Source: CAZEQJ01 sp964514385 (GTDB lineage Bacteria; Bacteroidota; Bacteroidia; Cytophagales; Cyclobacteriaceae). From it: a stretch of 6,796 nt of DNA. The DNA lies in contig CAZEQJ010000067.1 of the NCBI GenBank assembly GCA_964514385.1, positions 1 through 6,796 of the forward strand, read 5' to 3'. Below are positions 1 through 6,763 of this stretch, in pieces; position 1 is the first letter of the stretch, and every line of letters starts with the position of its first letter. A program made the translations under genes and the position numbers. The notes below the pieces were generated by a model. It did not search any database. It saw only the letters and a program-made list of their open reading frames with translations, and was not told the origin of the DNA.

Positions 1-61
1 GGTGGATAATGCATATTTCACAAAAATACTAAAACTATTCGTTAATCTAAGTGGTATGTTT

Positions 62-93
62 ATTGTAGCTGTACCAAAATAGTTATAATTTTC
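62..93 (+). promoter_or_regulatory. Candidate Bacteroidota-type promoter for the S41 peptidase gene
   Basis: ATTG at 62-65 (three of four bases of the -33 TTTG element) is followed after 20 bases by TAATTTTC at 86-93, which matches the Bacteroidota -7 consensus TAnnTTTG in all but the last fixed base. The spacing is within the 19-21 bases usual for this promoter class. Transcription would start near 100 and leave a leader of about 50 bases before the ATG at 151. The surrounding 150 bases are AT-rich and lack a convincing gene. The match was found by eye and such AT-rich motifs arise by chance, so this is only a candidate. Confidence 0.35.
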
Positions 94-150
94 GTTCCAT
101 TCTAGTGAATCGTTTAGGAACACTCAATGTTTTGCATTAAATAGCATATT

Positions 151-1782
151 ATGAATTCTGACAAACATACTAATTATTATATCAGGTTACCTCTGTTCAT
201 CTTCATAGCACTAGCTATCGGGATATTGATTGGTGCCACTTTCCGCACTGACTCAGAGTCCTTCAAAGGTGATCTGACAGCCAATATCCTCAAGATGCGT
301 GAGGTGATGTCAAACATTGCCCGCCATTATGTAGACCCCGTCGACCTGGACGATCTCACAGAAACTGCAATCAATGAAATGCTGCATAAACTTGATCCCC
401 ACTCCTCCTATATCCCCAAAAGTGAGATGGATCTCGCCAAAGTGCAGATAGAAGGTAAATTTTCCGGTATCGGCATCGAATTCAATATTTTCAAGGATAC
501 TATTTACGTAATCGCTCCATTGAGTGGCGGCCCGTCCGAAAAACTGGGTATCCAGTCAGGTGATAAGATCATCGAAGTGGATGGAGAAAATGTGGCAGGT
601 ATTGGCATCAACAACCGTGGTGTTATCGACCGTCTGCGAGGAGAAGAAGGCTCCGAAGTAAAGGTAAAGATCAAGCGGAAAAGGGTAAATGAACTGCTGG
701 AATTCAATATTGTAAGGGATGAGATACCACAATATTCGGTAGATGCTTCCTACATGGTAGATGATGAGGTTGGTTACATCAAGGTAAGCCGCTTCAGTGC
801 TACTACTTACGACGAATTCCGTGAGGCAGTGAAGAAGCTGAAGGATATGGGCATGGAGAAACTGGTGCTAGACCTGCAGGGCAACCCGGGTGGCCTGATG
901 AGTGCCGCTATTGGCATCAGTGACGAATTGATTGCCGGTGATAAAATGATTGTATATACCAAAGCGCGAACTCCCCAATTAAATCAGGAAGCCAGGGCAA
1001 GAATGAAAGGAATGATGGAAGAAGATGCAGTGATCGTCCTTATCGATGAAGGCAGCGCTTCCGCATCAGAAATTGTTGCCGGAGCTCTTCAGGACAACGA
1101 CCGCGCATTGATCGTAGGCCGTCGTTCGTTTGGTAAGGGACTTGTGCAGATGCCTATCCCGCTTGATGACGGGTCTGAACTTCGCCTTACCATCTCAAGA
1201 TATTATACGCCTAGCGGACGGTCTATTCAAAAACCGTATGACGAGGATTTTGATAATTACTACAGCGACCGTGAAGAGCGGTTCGACCATGGCGAGTTCT
1301 TCCATGCTGACAGCATTAAGTTTGCCGATTCGCTGAAATATAATACACTGAATGGCAGAACAGTATATGGTGGTGGCGGTATCACGCCTGATTACTTTGT
1401 GCCGCTGGATACTTCAGGCAACTCATCCTACCTGACGCAGCTGATCATCACAAATGCATTGCGGGAATATACATTCAAGTATTACAATGAGAATAAGAAG
1501 AAACTCGAAAAGATGGAGCTGGATGAGTATATCGAGGATTTCGAGGTATCTGAATCCATGCTCAGCGACCTGATCAGCACGGCAGAGGGGTACGGTGTAA
1601 AGTTCAACGAAGAACAATACAAAAAGTCGAAAGAGCTGATCAAAATTAATGTGAAAGCCATGGTGGCGCGCAGTGTCTGGAATAATGATGGATTCTACCC
1701 GATCATTAATGATCTGAATGAAATGTTCCAGAAAGCCTTACTCTTATTTGATGAAGCTGAAAAACTCGCATTAAACAACTGA
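151..1782 (+). CDS. S41 family carboxy-terminal processing peptidase (CtpA/Prc-like), membrane-anchored
   Basis: A serine protease of the C-terminal processing family (MEROPS S41A), expected to trim or degrade periplasmic proteins. Residues 11-30 form one hydrophobic segment after a short basic N-terminus, so the enzyme is probably tethered to the inner membrane with its body in the periplasm. The N-terminal helical region ends in the family motif LDPHSSYIP (81-89). A PDZ domain covers about 97-177, with the ligand loop GKFSGIGIEF at 102-111. The catalytic core carries GSASASEI (301-308) with nucleophile Ser304, and SFGKG with the general base Lys329, exactly 25 residues on as in E. coli Prc and algal D1P; Gln333 completes the triad known from CtpB. 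After the core (to about 420) comes a charged helical tail of about 120 residues, common in Bacteroidota members. The full 543 residues look intact. The ATG at 151 gives the expected basic-then-hydrophobic start. The substrate cannot be told from sequence. The next gene begins one base after the stop. Confidence 0.95.
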   Translation: MNSDKHTNYYIRLPLFIFIALAIGILIGATFRTDSESFKGDLTANILKMREVMSNIARHYVDPVDLDDLTETAINEMLHKLDPHSSYIPKSEMDLAKVQIEGKFSGIGIEFNIFKDTIYVIAPLSGGPSEKLGIQSGDKIIEVDGENVAGIGINNRGVIDRLRGEEGSEVKVKIKRKRVNELLEFNIVRDEIPQYSVDASYMVDDEVGYIKVSRFSATTYDEFREAVKKLKDMGMEKLVLDLQGNPGGLMSAAIGISDELIAGDKMIVYTKARTPQLNQEARARMKGMMEEDAVIVLIDEGSASASEIVAGALQDNDRALIVGRRSFGKGLVQMPIPLDDGSELRLTISRYYTPSGRSIQKPYDEDFDNYYSDREERFDHGEFFHADSIKFADSLKYNTLNGRTVYGGGGITPDYFVPLDTSGNSSYLTQLIITNALREYTFKYYNENKKKLEKMELDEYIEDFEVSESMLSDLISTAEGYGVKFNEEQYKKSKELIKINVKAMVARSVWNNDGFYPIINDLNEMFQKALLLFDEAEKLALNN

Positions 1783-1783
1783 T

Positions 1784-2938
1784 ATGGCCTATTATTGGAA
1801 ATTGGGTGACATCCCGGCTAAACGGCATACACAATTTCGAAAAGAAAATGGTGATTTGTATGCTGAGGAGCTTGTAAGCAGTAAAGGGTTCTCCGGAATA
1901 TATTCCATTTTATACCACAAGGTGCCTCCCACCAAAGTAAAGTCGATTGGAGAGCCTGTTCCCTTTGAAGTGAATAAAGCTGCTGACCATAAACTGTTGC
2001 AGACACATCTGAAAACACATGACGTGGGTGTGACGGGAGCTGACTATCTGGAAGCACGTGTGCCGTTGCTTACCAACGCCGATGTCACCATTTCCATTGC
2101 AAATCCATCCCAGCTTGAGATGGAGTATTATTATAAGAATGCTGAAGGTGATGAGGTCATCTATATTCACGATGGCGCCGGTACTTTAATATCTCAGTTT
2201 GGTGCGCTTAAGGTCGAAAAGGGCGACTATGTTGTTATCCCCCGGACTGTGATCTATCGGTTTAAATGGGATGAAGCTCCGCGGCTGCTTATCACTGAGT
2301 CGGCCAGCCCGGTGGAAACAGTGAAAAGGTACAGAAACGAGTTGGGGCAGCTGCTGGAACATTCCCCGTACTGCGAGCGGGATATTCGACCACCTGCATC
2401 GTTATATCAGGAAGAACTGAAGGGCGATATCCTCGTGAAAATAAAAAAGCAGGGCTATCTGCACCAGTATTATTATGAGATGAGTCCGGCCGATATTGTC
2501 GGATGGGATGGTTACCTCTACCCCTATGCGCTTTCGATACATGATTTCGAGCCGATCACAGGCCGTATCCATCAGCCGCCGCCCGTACATCAGACGTTTC
2601 AGGCACATAATTTTGTAATCTGTTCCTTTGTGCCACGGCTTTTTGATTACCACCCGCTATCTATCCCGGCACCGTATAATCACTCCAATATTGATTCAGA
2701 CGAAGTGCTTTTTTATGCAGAAGGCGAATTTATGAGCCGCAAGGGAATTGACCGGGGTAGTTTCACAATTCATCCCGGTGGATTGCCTCATGGGCCACAT
2801 CCAGGTACGGTAGAAAAAAGTATTGGAGCAAAAGAGACAAAGGAATATGCTGTCATGATCGATACATTCAGGCCCTTATTCATTACTGAGCAGGCATTAC
2901 AATATGTCGACAAAGACTATCCATACAGCTGGGGTTAA
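1784..2938 (+). CDS. hmgA: Homogentisate 1,2-dioxygenase, short divergent cupin form
   Basis: Cytoplasmic non-haem iron enzyme that opens the ring of homogentisate to maleylacetoacetate in tyrosine and phenylalanine catabolism. The N-terminus has the family's KRHTQFR motif (14-20). The C-terminal half has a PPPVHQTF segment (265-272) and two clear cupin motifs. Motif 1 is H300-x-N-x4-E307-x6-G; motif 2 is G325-x5-PGGLPHG with H336. By alignment with the human and Pseudomonas enzymes the iron ligands should be His300, Glu307 and His336 (inferred). At 384 residues it is shorter than the classical enzymes of about 430-445 and belongs with the divergent bacterial group; assignment by overall pattern is good, substrate by family. 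The ATG at 1784 begins MAYYWKLGDIP, typical of the family, and sits one base after the peptidase stop, so translation is probably coupled. No hppD, maleylacetoacetate isomerase or fumarylacetoacetase gene is in the window. The 3' end overlaps the next reading frame by 35 bases. Confidence 0.88.
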   Translation: MAYYWKLGDIPAKRHTQFRKENGDLYAEELVSSKGFSGIYSILYHKVPPTKVKSIGEPVPFEVNKAADHKLLQTHLKTHDVGVTGADYLEARVPLLTNADVTISIANPSQLEMEYYYKNAEGDEVIYIHDGAGTLISQFGALKVEKGDYVVIPRTVIYRFKWDEAPRLLITESASPVETVKRYRNELGQLLEHSPYCERDIRPPASLYQEELKGDILVKIKKQGYLHQYYYEMSPADIVGWDGYLYPYALSIHDFEPITGRIHQPPPVHQTFQAHNFVICSFVPRLFDYHPLSIPAPYNHSNIDSDEVLFYAEGEFMSRKGIDRGSFTIHPGGLPHGPHPGTVEKSIGAKETKEYAVMIDTFRPLFITEQALQYVDKDYPYSWG

Positions 2939-3412
2939 AGAACAGCCATTAAGCACCAAAAGTCTGATTTGGTATAAAGCTATAACCATTAGTCTTTTGT
3001 CTGCATGGATATTATTACTCCTTATTCCGGATTTGACCTCAGGCAACAGAATAAACTTTGAGTATTTACTTCTGCCTGTATTCTGGCTGGTAATTCTGAT
3101 CCGACGGTTAAATAGACTGGAAATAGTTAGCTTCGATGACCACGCATTTTATGTCAGGAAGAAAGGATATGAAATTGTTGTTCCATTTCATGAGGTCGCA
3201 CCATATTGTTGTTAAATGTGGTTGGTACTCATAAAATCCTCTTAAAAAGAGGTAGTGAACTGGGAAAGGAAATCTATTTTAAATCCACTTTGTGGTATCC
3301 GTTCAATTATGCCAAAGTGGATAAACTGATGCACGATTTGCGTCATAGAATTAAAAACGCTAAAGCTCAGCCAGATAATGCAGAGCCAAATCGGTTGCAG
3401 AGTTTTAATTAG
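2904..3412 (+). pseudogene. Small two-helix membrane protein gene, apparently frameshifted
   Basis: Two open frames abut. The first runs from ATG 2904 to TAA 3213-3215 (103 residues). The second is open from 3194 to TAG 3410-3412 in the frame one base back. Read together, with one base restored around 3194-3215, they give one protein of about 169 residues. It has hydrophobic segments at about 25-42 and 53-67, a basic RRLNRLE turn, then a beta-strand-rich stretch (FYVRKKGYEIVVPFHEV, then NVVGTHKILLKRG and KEIYFKS) and a charged helical tail. The pattern of two helices plus a small beta domain resembles proteins with a bacterial PH-like domain, but I do not recognise the family and assign no function. 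The second frame has no ATG near its beginning, which argues against it being a gene of its own. No slippery heptamer is seen before the TAA, so a mutation or sequencing error is likelier than programmed frameshifting. The start overlaps hmgA by 35 bases. A terminator-like hairpin follows the stop directly. Confidence 0.6.
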
Positions 3413-3433
3413 GATGCTTTTTTAAGCATCTTT
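3413..3433 (+). terminator. Intrinsic terminator-like hairpin before rmuC
   Basis: GATGCTT (3413-3419) and AAGCATC (3424-3430) form a perfect 7-bp stem around a TTTT loop, followed by TTTG. It starts on the base after the TAG of the frameshifted membrane gene, the usual place for a terminator. The stem is short and the T-tail is only three bases long, so termination may be partial. Only 19 bases separate it from the rmuC GTG. Confidence 0.55.
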
Positions 3434-3452
3434 GTAATCAAATCAATTTCAC

Positions 3453-4757
3453 GTGGATATAGTATTTCTGATCATCGGCCTTTCAGCGGGTATAGCCATA
3501 GGATATTTAATACGGTTTGTTCAATCCGGGAACAAATCAAGAGCTATCGAGATAGAAAAATTAAAGCTTCAGGATGATGTAAAATCCCTTGAAGAGGAAA
3601 ACCGCGAAATCAGATCGAAAGCGGAAGGTTACCAAAGCAGGATCACGGATTTGTCATCACAGCTTGCAGCCAATAAAGTACAGTTTGACAATTTGAACAA
3701 AAAGCTGGAGGAGCGTGAAGAGGATCTGAATAATATACAGGAAAAATTCAGGGCCGAATTCAGGAATCTCGCACAGGAAATCCTGGAAGAGAAAAGCCGA
3801 AAGTTTACAGACCAAAACAAAAGCAACCTGGGTGAATTGCTAAATCCGTTAAAAGAGAAAATCACCCTGTTTGAAAAGAAAATCGAAGATTCCTCCAAAG
3901 AAAATCTGGAAAGGAATACCGCATTAAAAGAACAGATTGCCAGCCTGAAAGAGCTTAACATCCAGATCACCAAAGAAGCAGAAAATCTGGTAAAAGCACT
4001 TAAGGGCGATTCAAAAGCTCAGGGCAACTGGGGTGAGATGGTACTGGAAGGCATACTTGATAAATCCGGATTACGTAAAAATGAGGAATATTTCGTGCAG
4101 GAGTCTGCTATAGGTGAGGACGGGAGAAGGTATCAGCCGGATGTAGTGATCAAACTACCGGAGAATAAAAATATCATCATCGACTCCAAGGTATCGTTGG
4201 TAGCCTACGAAAGATATATCAATTCAGAAGACGAAAAAGAGAAAGAGTCCCACTTAAAAAACCATCTTCTGAGTATGCGCAATCATATCAAAGGACTTAG
4301 CGAGAAAAAATATCAGAACCTTTACGGTATTTCAGGCCTCGATTTCGTTTTGCTGTTTGTGCCTGTAGAGCCGGCATTCAGCCTTGCCGTTCAAAGCGAC
4401 GGGCTGTTATTCAATGAAGCCTACGAAAAAAACATCGTGATAGTAAGTCCTACTACACTCATTGCAACGCTGAGAACCATCCATAGCATCTGGCGTCAGG
4501 AATATCAGAATCAAAATGCAATAGAAATAGCCAGACAAAGCGGGATGCTTTATGACAAGTTTGTCGGGTTTACCGAAGATCTGCTTGACATTGGCAAAAA
4601 ACTAAAATCCACAAAAGAGAGTTACGATGGTGCAATGAATAAACTGGCTACCGGTACAGGCAATCTGATCAAAAGAACCGAAGATCTTAAAAAACTGGGC
4701 GCCAAAGCATCCAAAAAGCTTGACGATCGTTTGATACAAAAATCTATTGATGAATAG
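3453..4757 (+). CDS. rmuC: RmuC family protein (DNA recombination protein RmuC)
   Basis: RmuC proteins limit inversion at short inverted repeats in E. coli and carry a restriction-endonuclease-like core; their exact reaction is not established. Residues 3-22 form an N-terminal membrane anchor. About 28-180 is a long charged coiled coil, rich in E, K and Q. The conserved core follows: KAQGNWGE (188-195), QPDVVIKLP (228-236), IIIDSKVSL (241-249), LLFVPVEPAF (300-309) and SPTTLIATLRTI (332-343). Asp230 and Asp244-x-Lys246 fit a PD-(D/E)xK nuclease arrangement; this is inferred from pattern. The length of 434 residues is normal for the family. The start is GTG at 3453, the codon that begins the membrane anchor (MDIVFLIIG), with no Shine-Dalgarno sequence. 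It begins just downstream of a terminator-like hairpin, and its stop overlaps or touches the start of the GroES-like gene, so it probably heads a three-gene operon. Confidence 0.93.
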   Translation: MDIVFLIIGLSAGIAIGYLIRFVQSGNKSRAIEIEKLKLQDDVKSLEEENREIRSKAEGYQSRITDLSSQLAANKVQFDNLNKKLEEREEDLNNIQEKFRAEFRNLAQEILEEKSRKFTDQNKSNLGELLNPLKEKITLFEKKIEDSSKENLERNTALKEQIASLKELNIQITKEAENLVKALKGDSKAQGNWGEMVLEGILDKSGLRKNEEYFVQESAIGEDGRRYQPDVVIKLPENKNIIIDSKVSLVAYERYINSEDEKEKESHLKNHLLSMRNHIKGLSEKKYQNLYGISGLDFVLLFVPVEPAFSLAVQSDGLLFNEAYEKNIVIVSPTTLIATLRTIHSIWRQEYQNQNAIEIARQSGMLYDKFVGFTEDLLDIGKKLKSTKESYDGAMNKLATGTGNLIKRTEDLKKLGAKASKKLDDRLIQKSIDE

Positions 4758-5139
4758 GATGGAACTTACGGCAGATTTGAAATTGAAAAACCTCGTCATT
4801 GTTGGCGACCGGGTACTTATCAAACCTAAAAAGGCGACAGAAAGAACCAATGGCGGACTTTATTTGCCTCCCGGGGTACAGGAAAAGGAAAAAATCCAAA
4901 GCGGATATGTAATAAAAGCGGGGCCAGGCTATCCTATACCCGTCGCAGTGGAAGAAGATGAGCCGTGGAAAGACCGCGAGGAATCCGTAAAATATATCCC
5001 GCTGCAGGCAAAAGAAGGGGATTTGGCTATATTTCTTCAAAAGGGGGCATTTGAAGTAATGTATGAAAACGAAAAATACTTTATTGTTCCCCAATCCTCT
5101 ATACTTATGCTCGAACGACAAGAAGACTTGTTTGAATAA
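4750..5139 (+). CDS. GroES-fold (Cpn10 family) protein, divergent and extended
   Basis: A co-chaperonin-like protein of 129 residues against about 95 for GroES. The N-terminal strand VIVGDRVLIKPKK (16-28) and the mobile loop ERTNGGLYLPPGV (31-43) follow the GroES pattern; GGLYL stands where GroES has GGIVL, the tripeptide that binds GroEL. KAGPG (56-60) matches the strand after the loop. The roof region is replaced by a longer acidic insert (about 61-88, with EEDEPWKDREE). The C-terminal half, GDLAIFLQKGAFEVMYENEKYFIVPQ in part, corresponds to the GroES GD-v-IF and final strands ending in ILMLE. No groEL lies nearby and the insert is unusual, so this is probably a paralog rather than the housekeeping co-chaperonin; its partner is unknown. 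The start could be ATG 4750, overlapping the rmuC end by 8 bases, or ATG 4759, one base after the rmuC stop; sequence alone does not decide and the fold is unaffected. It shares TAATG with the next gene. Confidence 0.85.
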   Translation: MNRMELTADLKLKNLVIVGDRVLIKPKKATERTNGGLYLPPGVQEKEKIQSGYVIKAGPGYPIPVAVEEDEPWKDREESVKYIPLQAKEGDLAIFLQKGAFEVMYENEKYFIVPQSSILMLERQEDLFE

Positions 5140-5354
5140 TGGGAGGATTAGCATTACATGCATTACGGCAGGGGAAAAATTATCGGGTGACAAATTACGG
5201 TGAGGTCACCTGTTTTTTTATTGAAAAATTTGAGGGCCGGGACTTCAAATGTAAAGACCTGAAAAGTCTGGAATATTTCTATTTGTCTGAAATTACCAAA
5301 TACGGGGAAGGTCCTGATTACGAAATACTGGAACTGGAGGAAGAGGACAACTAG
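5139..5354 (+). CDS. Small conserved-looking protein of unknown function, coupled to the GroES-like gene
   Basis: A 71-residue soluble protein that I do not recognise. Its ATG overlaps the stop of the GroES-like gene by one base (TAATG at 5137-5141), a strong sign of translational coupling and of a real gene despite its size. Residues 14-57 alternate in a beta-strand pattern (YRVTNYGE, TCFFIEKFEG, DFKCKDL, EYFYLSEITKYGEG), suggesting a small beta-barrel or SH3-like fold. The last ten residues are strongly acidic (ELEEEDN end). There is no signal peptide or membrane helix, so it should be cytoplasmic. Two cysteines (25 and 38) are not spaced like a metal site. The operon position suggests a role linked to the GroES-like protein or RmuC, but this is inference from context only. 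Confidence 0.75.
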   Translation: MGGLALHALRQGKNYRVTNYGEVTCFFIEKFEGRDFKCKDLKSLEYFYLSEITKYGEGPDYEILELEEEDN

Positions 5355-5357
5355 CTA

Positions 5358-5403
5358 TTTTTCTTATCTTTCAATAATTTTTTTACATGAAAGATAAGAA
5401 AAA
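5358..5403. repeat. Perfect 15-bp inverted repeat spanning the start of the 450-residue membrane protein gene
   Basis: The arm 5358-5372 (TTTTTCTTATCTTTC) is the exact reverse complement of 5389-5403 (GAAAGATAAGAAAAA); the 16-base loop 5373-5388 is AT-rich with a run of seven T. The ATG of the following gene (5387-5389) sits at the loop/right-arm junction, so the right arm is also codons 2-5. In mRNA the hairpin would pair the first codons with the leader. There is no U-tract after the right arm on either strand, so it does not look like a standard intrinsic terminator. It could be a translation-control hairpin or an operator. The arms hold only three G:C pairs, so stability is moderate. Confidence 0.7.
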
Positions 5404-6739
5404 CCAGGAACAGATAACAGACTGGTTGCAGCGCCTCGAAAGAGAAAGCTGGCAGCTGGAATTGCTGGTTTCAGCATTTACCATATTTCTTTTAATACAA
5501 GCCACCGGCATTTTCAGTGATAAAATCATTGAATATAGTTATACATACAGCACTGAGGGGTTTCCAGTATATCTATATTTAATCTTTGGCCTGCTAAACT
5601 TATCCCTTAAAGCACTAACTGTCTTTCTTATATTCCACTTACTCCTGCGCGGATTCTGGATCGGAGCCATTGGATTACGGTCAGTTCAGCAGAATGTGGA
5701 TTATGATCAGCTAAAATACAGCGAATTTTTTACGAGAAAGCTTCAAAAGCGCATCATGAGCTTTGATGCGCTCATTGTTCTCCTGGATGACATCTCCAGT
5801 GTAATATTTTCTCTGGCGTTTTTGGTGATTTCGATGTTGATATCTTTTGGGCTATATCTTCTGTTTCTCGGAGGTTATACATTTATTATCCTGTCGGTCA
5901 TAAACATCACAAATGGGCCTGTAATTTCAATTATATCCATTTTGATGACCTTCATTCTGCTTATCACATCGATCATATATGTGATCGATTACATCACGTT
6001 AGGATTTTTTAAAAAATGGAAGGTGACCAGCCGTTGGTTTTATATTATATACCGGTTTTACGGAACAATTACCCTCTCTTTTATCAGCAGGAGTATTTAT
6101 TATTATCTGATTTCGAAGTTTTCGAAAAGAAGGATAAGGCTGGTGGTGACAGCAACGATACTATTTGTTTTGTTATTTACGATTGTTGACTTTGACCAAT
6201 ACCAATATTACCCTGAAAACACGGGTGAGCTGGTGTTAATAAATAATCACTATGATGATTTAAGGCCTGAAAAAGACTATATCCAAACGGCAAGTATTTC
6301 ATCTAAAATAGTGGGAGATGACTATATCACACTTTTCTTACGGTACAACCCGAATCATAACCGGGAAATCAGGGCTTTATGTCCCAACTTCCGGACCGCT
6401 AAAAATAATGGACTTAACTGGACCATAGATGTCAGGCGGGATAGTCTGAGCTTAATGATAACAGGAAGAAGCTATGAAAACGAAAATTTGGATAGCCTCT
6501 ACATTTGCCTGAGCAGTTTATTTGAAATTTCAATCAATGATTCAGTGTATAATAAGGTTGACCAGTTCTTTTACCAGCATCCGGCGAAAAATCAAAAGGG
6601 TCTGGCGGCAATTATACCTACTGAGCACCTGCCTGCGGGAAAAAATGTGATTTCAATTAAAAAATACACTATCAAGGAGGATGAAACTGAAGCTACAATG
6701 GTAGATTATGCAGAAATCCCGTTTTGGATCACCAATTAA
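5387..6739 (+). CDS. Polytopic membrane protein of unknown function with soluble C-terminal domain
   Basis: A 450-residue protein that I cannot place in a named family. A short charged N-terminus with an amphipathic stretch (QITDWLQRLERESWQLE) leads into hydrophobic segments at about 24-43, 60-88, 128-172 (long enough for two helices), 178-206, 217-241 (weaker) and 250-268, giving roughly six or seven membrane helices. A basic loop at 98-125 and basic clusters at 209-215 and 244-251 probably face the cytoplasm. From 270 to the end there are no further helices; the pattern is beta-rich with polar turns, probably one domain outside the membrane, though the topology is not certain. No catalytic motif, transporter signature or nucleotide-binding motif is visible. 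The ATG at 5387 starts MKDKKNQEQ, 32 bases after the upstream stop and inside a perfect inverted repeat. A strong terminator follows the stop by about 30 bases. Whether it is transcribed with the rmuC operon or alone is open. Confidence 0.85.
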   Translation: MKDKKNQEQITDWLQRLERESWQLELLVSAFTIFLLIQATGIFSDKIIEYSYTYSTEGFPVYLYLIFGLLNLSLKALTVFLIFHLLLRGFWIGAIGLRSVQQNVDYDQLKYSEFFTRKLQKRIMSFDALIVLLDDISSVIFSLAFLVISMLISFGLYLLFLGGYTFIILSVINITNGPVISIISILMTFILLITSIIYVIDYITLGFFKKWKVTSRWFYIIYRFYGTITLSFISRSIYYYLISKFSKRRIRLVVTATILFVLLFTIVDFDQYQYYPENTGELVLINNHYDDLRPEKDYIQTASISSKIVGDDYITLFLRYNPNHNREIRALCPNFRTAKNNGLNWTIDVRRDSLSLMITGRSYENENLDSLYICLSSLFEISINDSVYNKVDQFFYQHPAKNQKGLAAIIPTEHLPAGKNVISIKKYTIKEDETEATMVDYAEIPFWITN

Positions 6740-6763
6740 AGATGTCTTTCAGGAGGAAGCTAT

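Noticed and set aside
2..82. A 26-codon open stretch on the + strand ending in TAG at 80-82, possibly the tail of an upstream gene
   Set aside because: It is too short to recognise, is AT-rich like the surrounding intergenic DNA, and overlaps the candidate -33 element. It cannot be told from chance without upstream sequence.
4744..5193. A 149-residue open frame on the minus strand
   Set aside because: It is antisense to the GroES-like gene, its translation is low-complexity and rich in F, and it has no family resemblance; it is a shadow of the real gene.
5375..5382. TAATTTTT, close to a Bacteroidota -7 element, just ahead of the membrane protein gene
   Set aside because: No TTTG-like -33 element is found 19-21 bases upstream, and the match is part of a T-run in the inverted-repeat loop.
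5968..5989. Inverted repeat ATCGATCA / TGATCGAT with a 6-base spacer, resembling an operator
   Set aside because: It lies deep inside the coding region of the membrane protein, where runs of Ile, Val and Asp codons readily produce such sequences; no promoter is nearby.
6004..6015. T6A6 run that might cause ribosomal or polymerase slippage
   Set aside because: In the reading frame (TTT TTT AAA AAA) it does not form the X XXY YYZ slippery pattern, and the frame continues intact for another 240 residues.
6751..6756. AGGAGG, a strong Shine-Dalgarno-like string after the last gene
   Set aside because: No start codon follows at a suitable distance before the terminator, and the other genes in the window do not use such a site.
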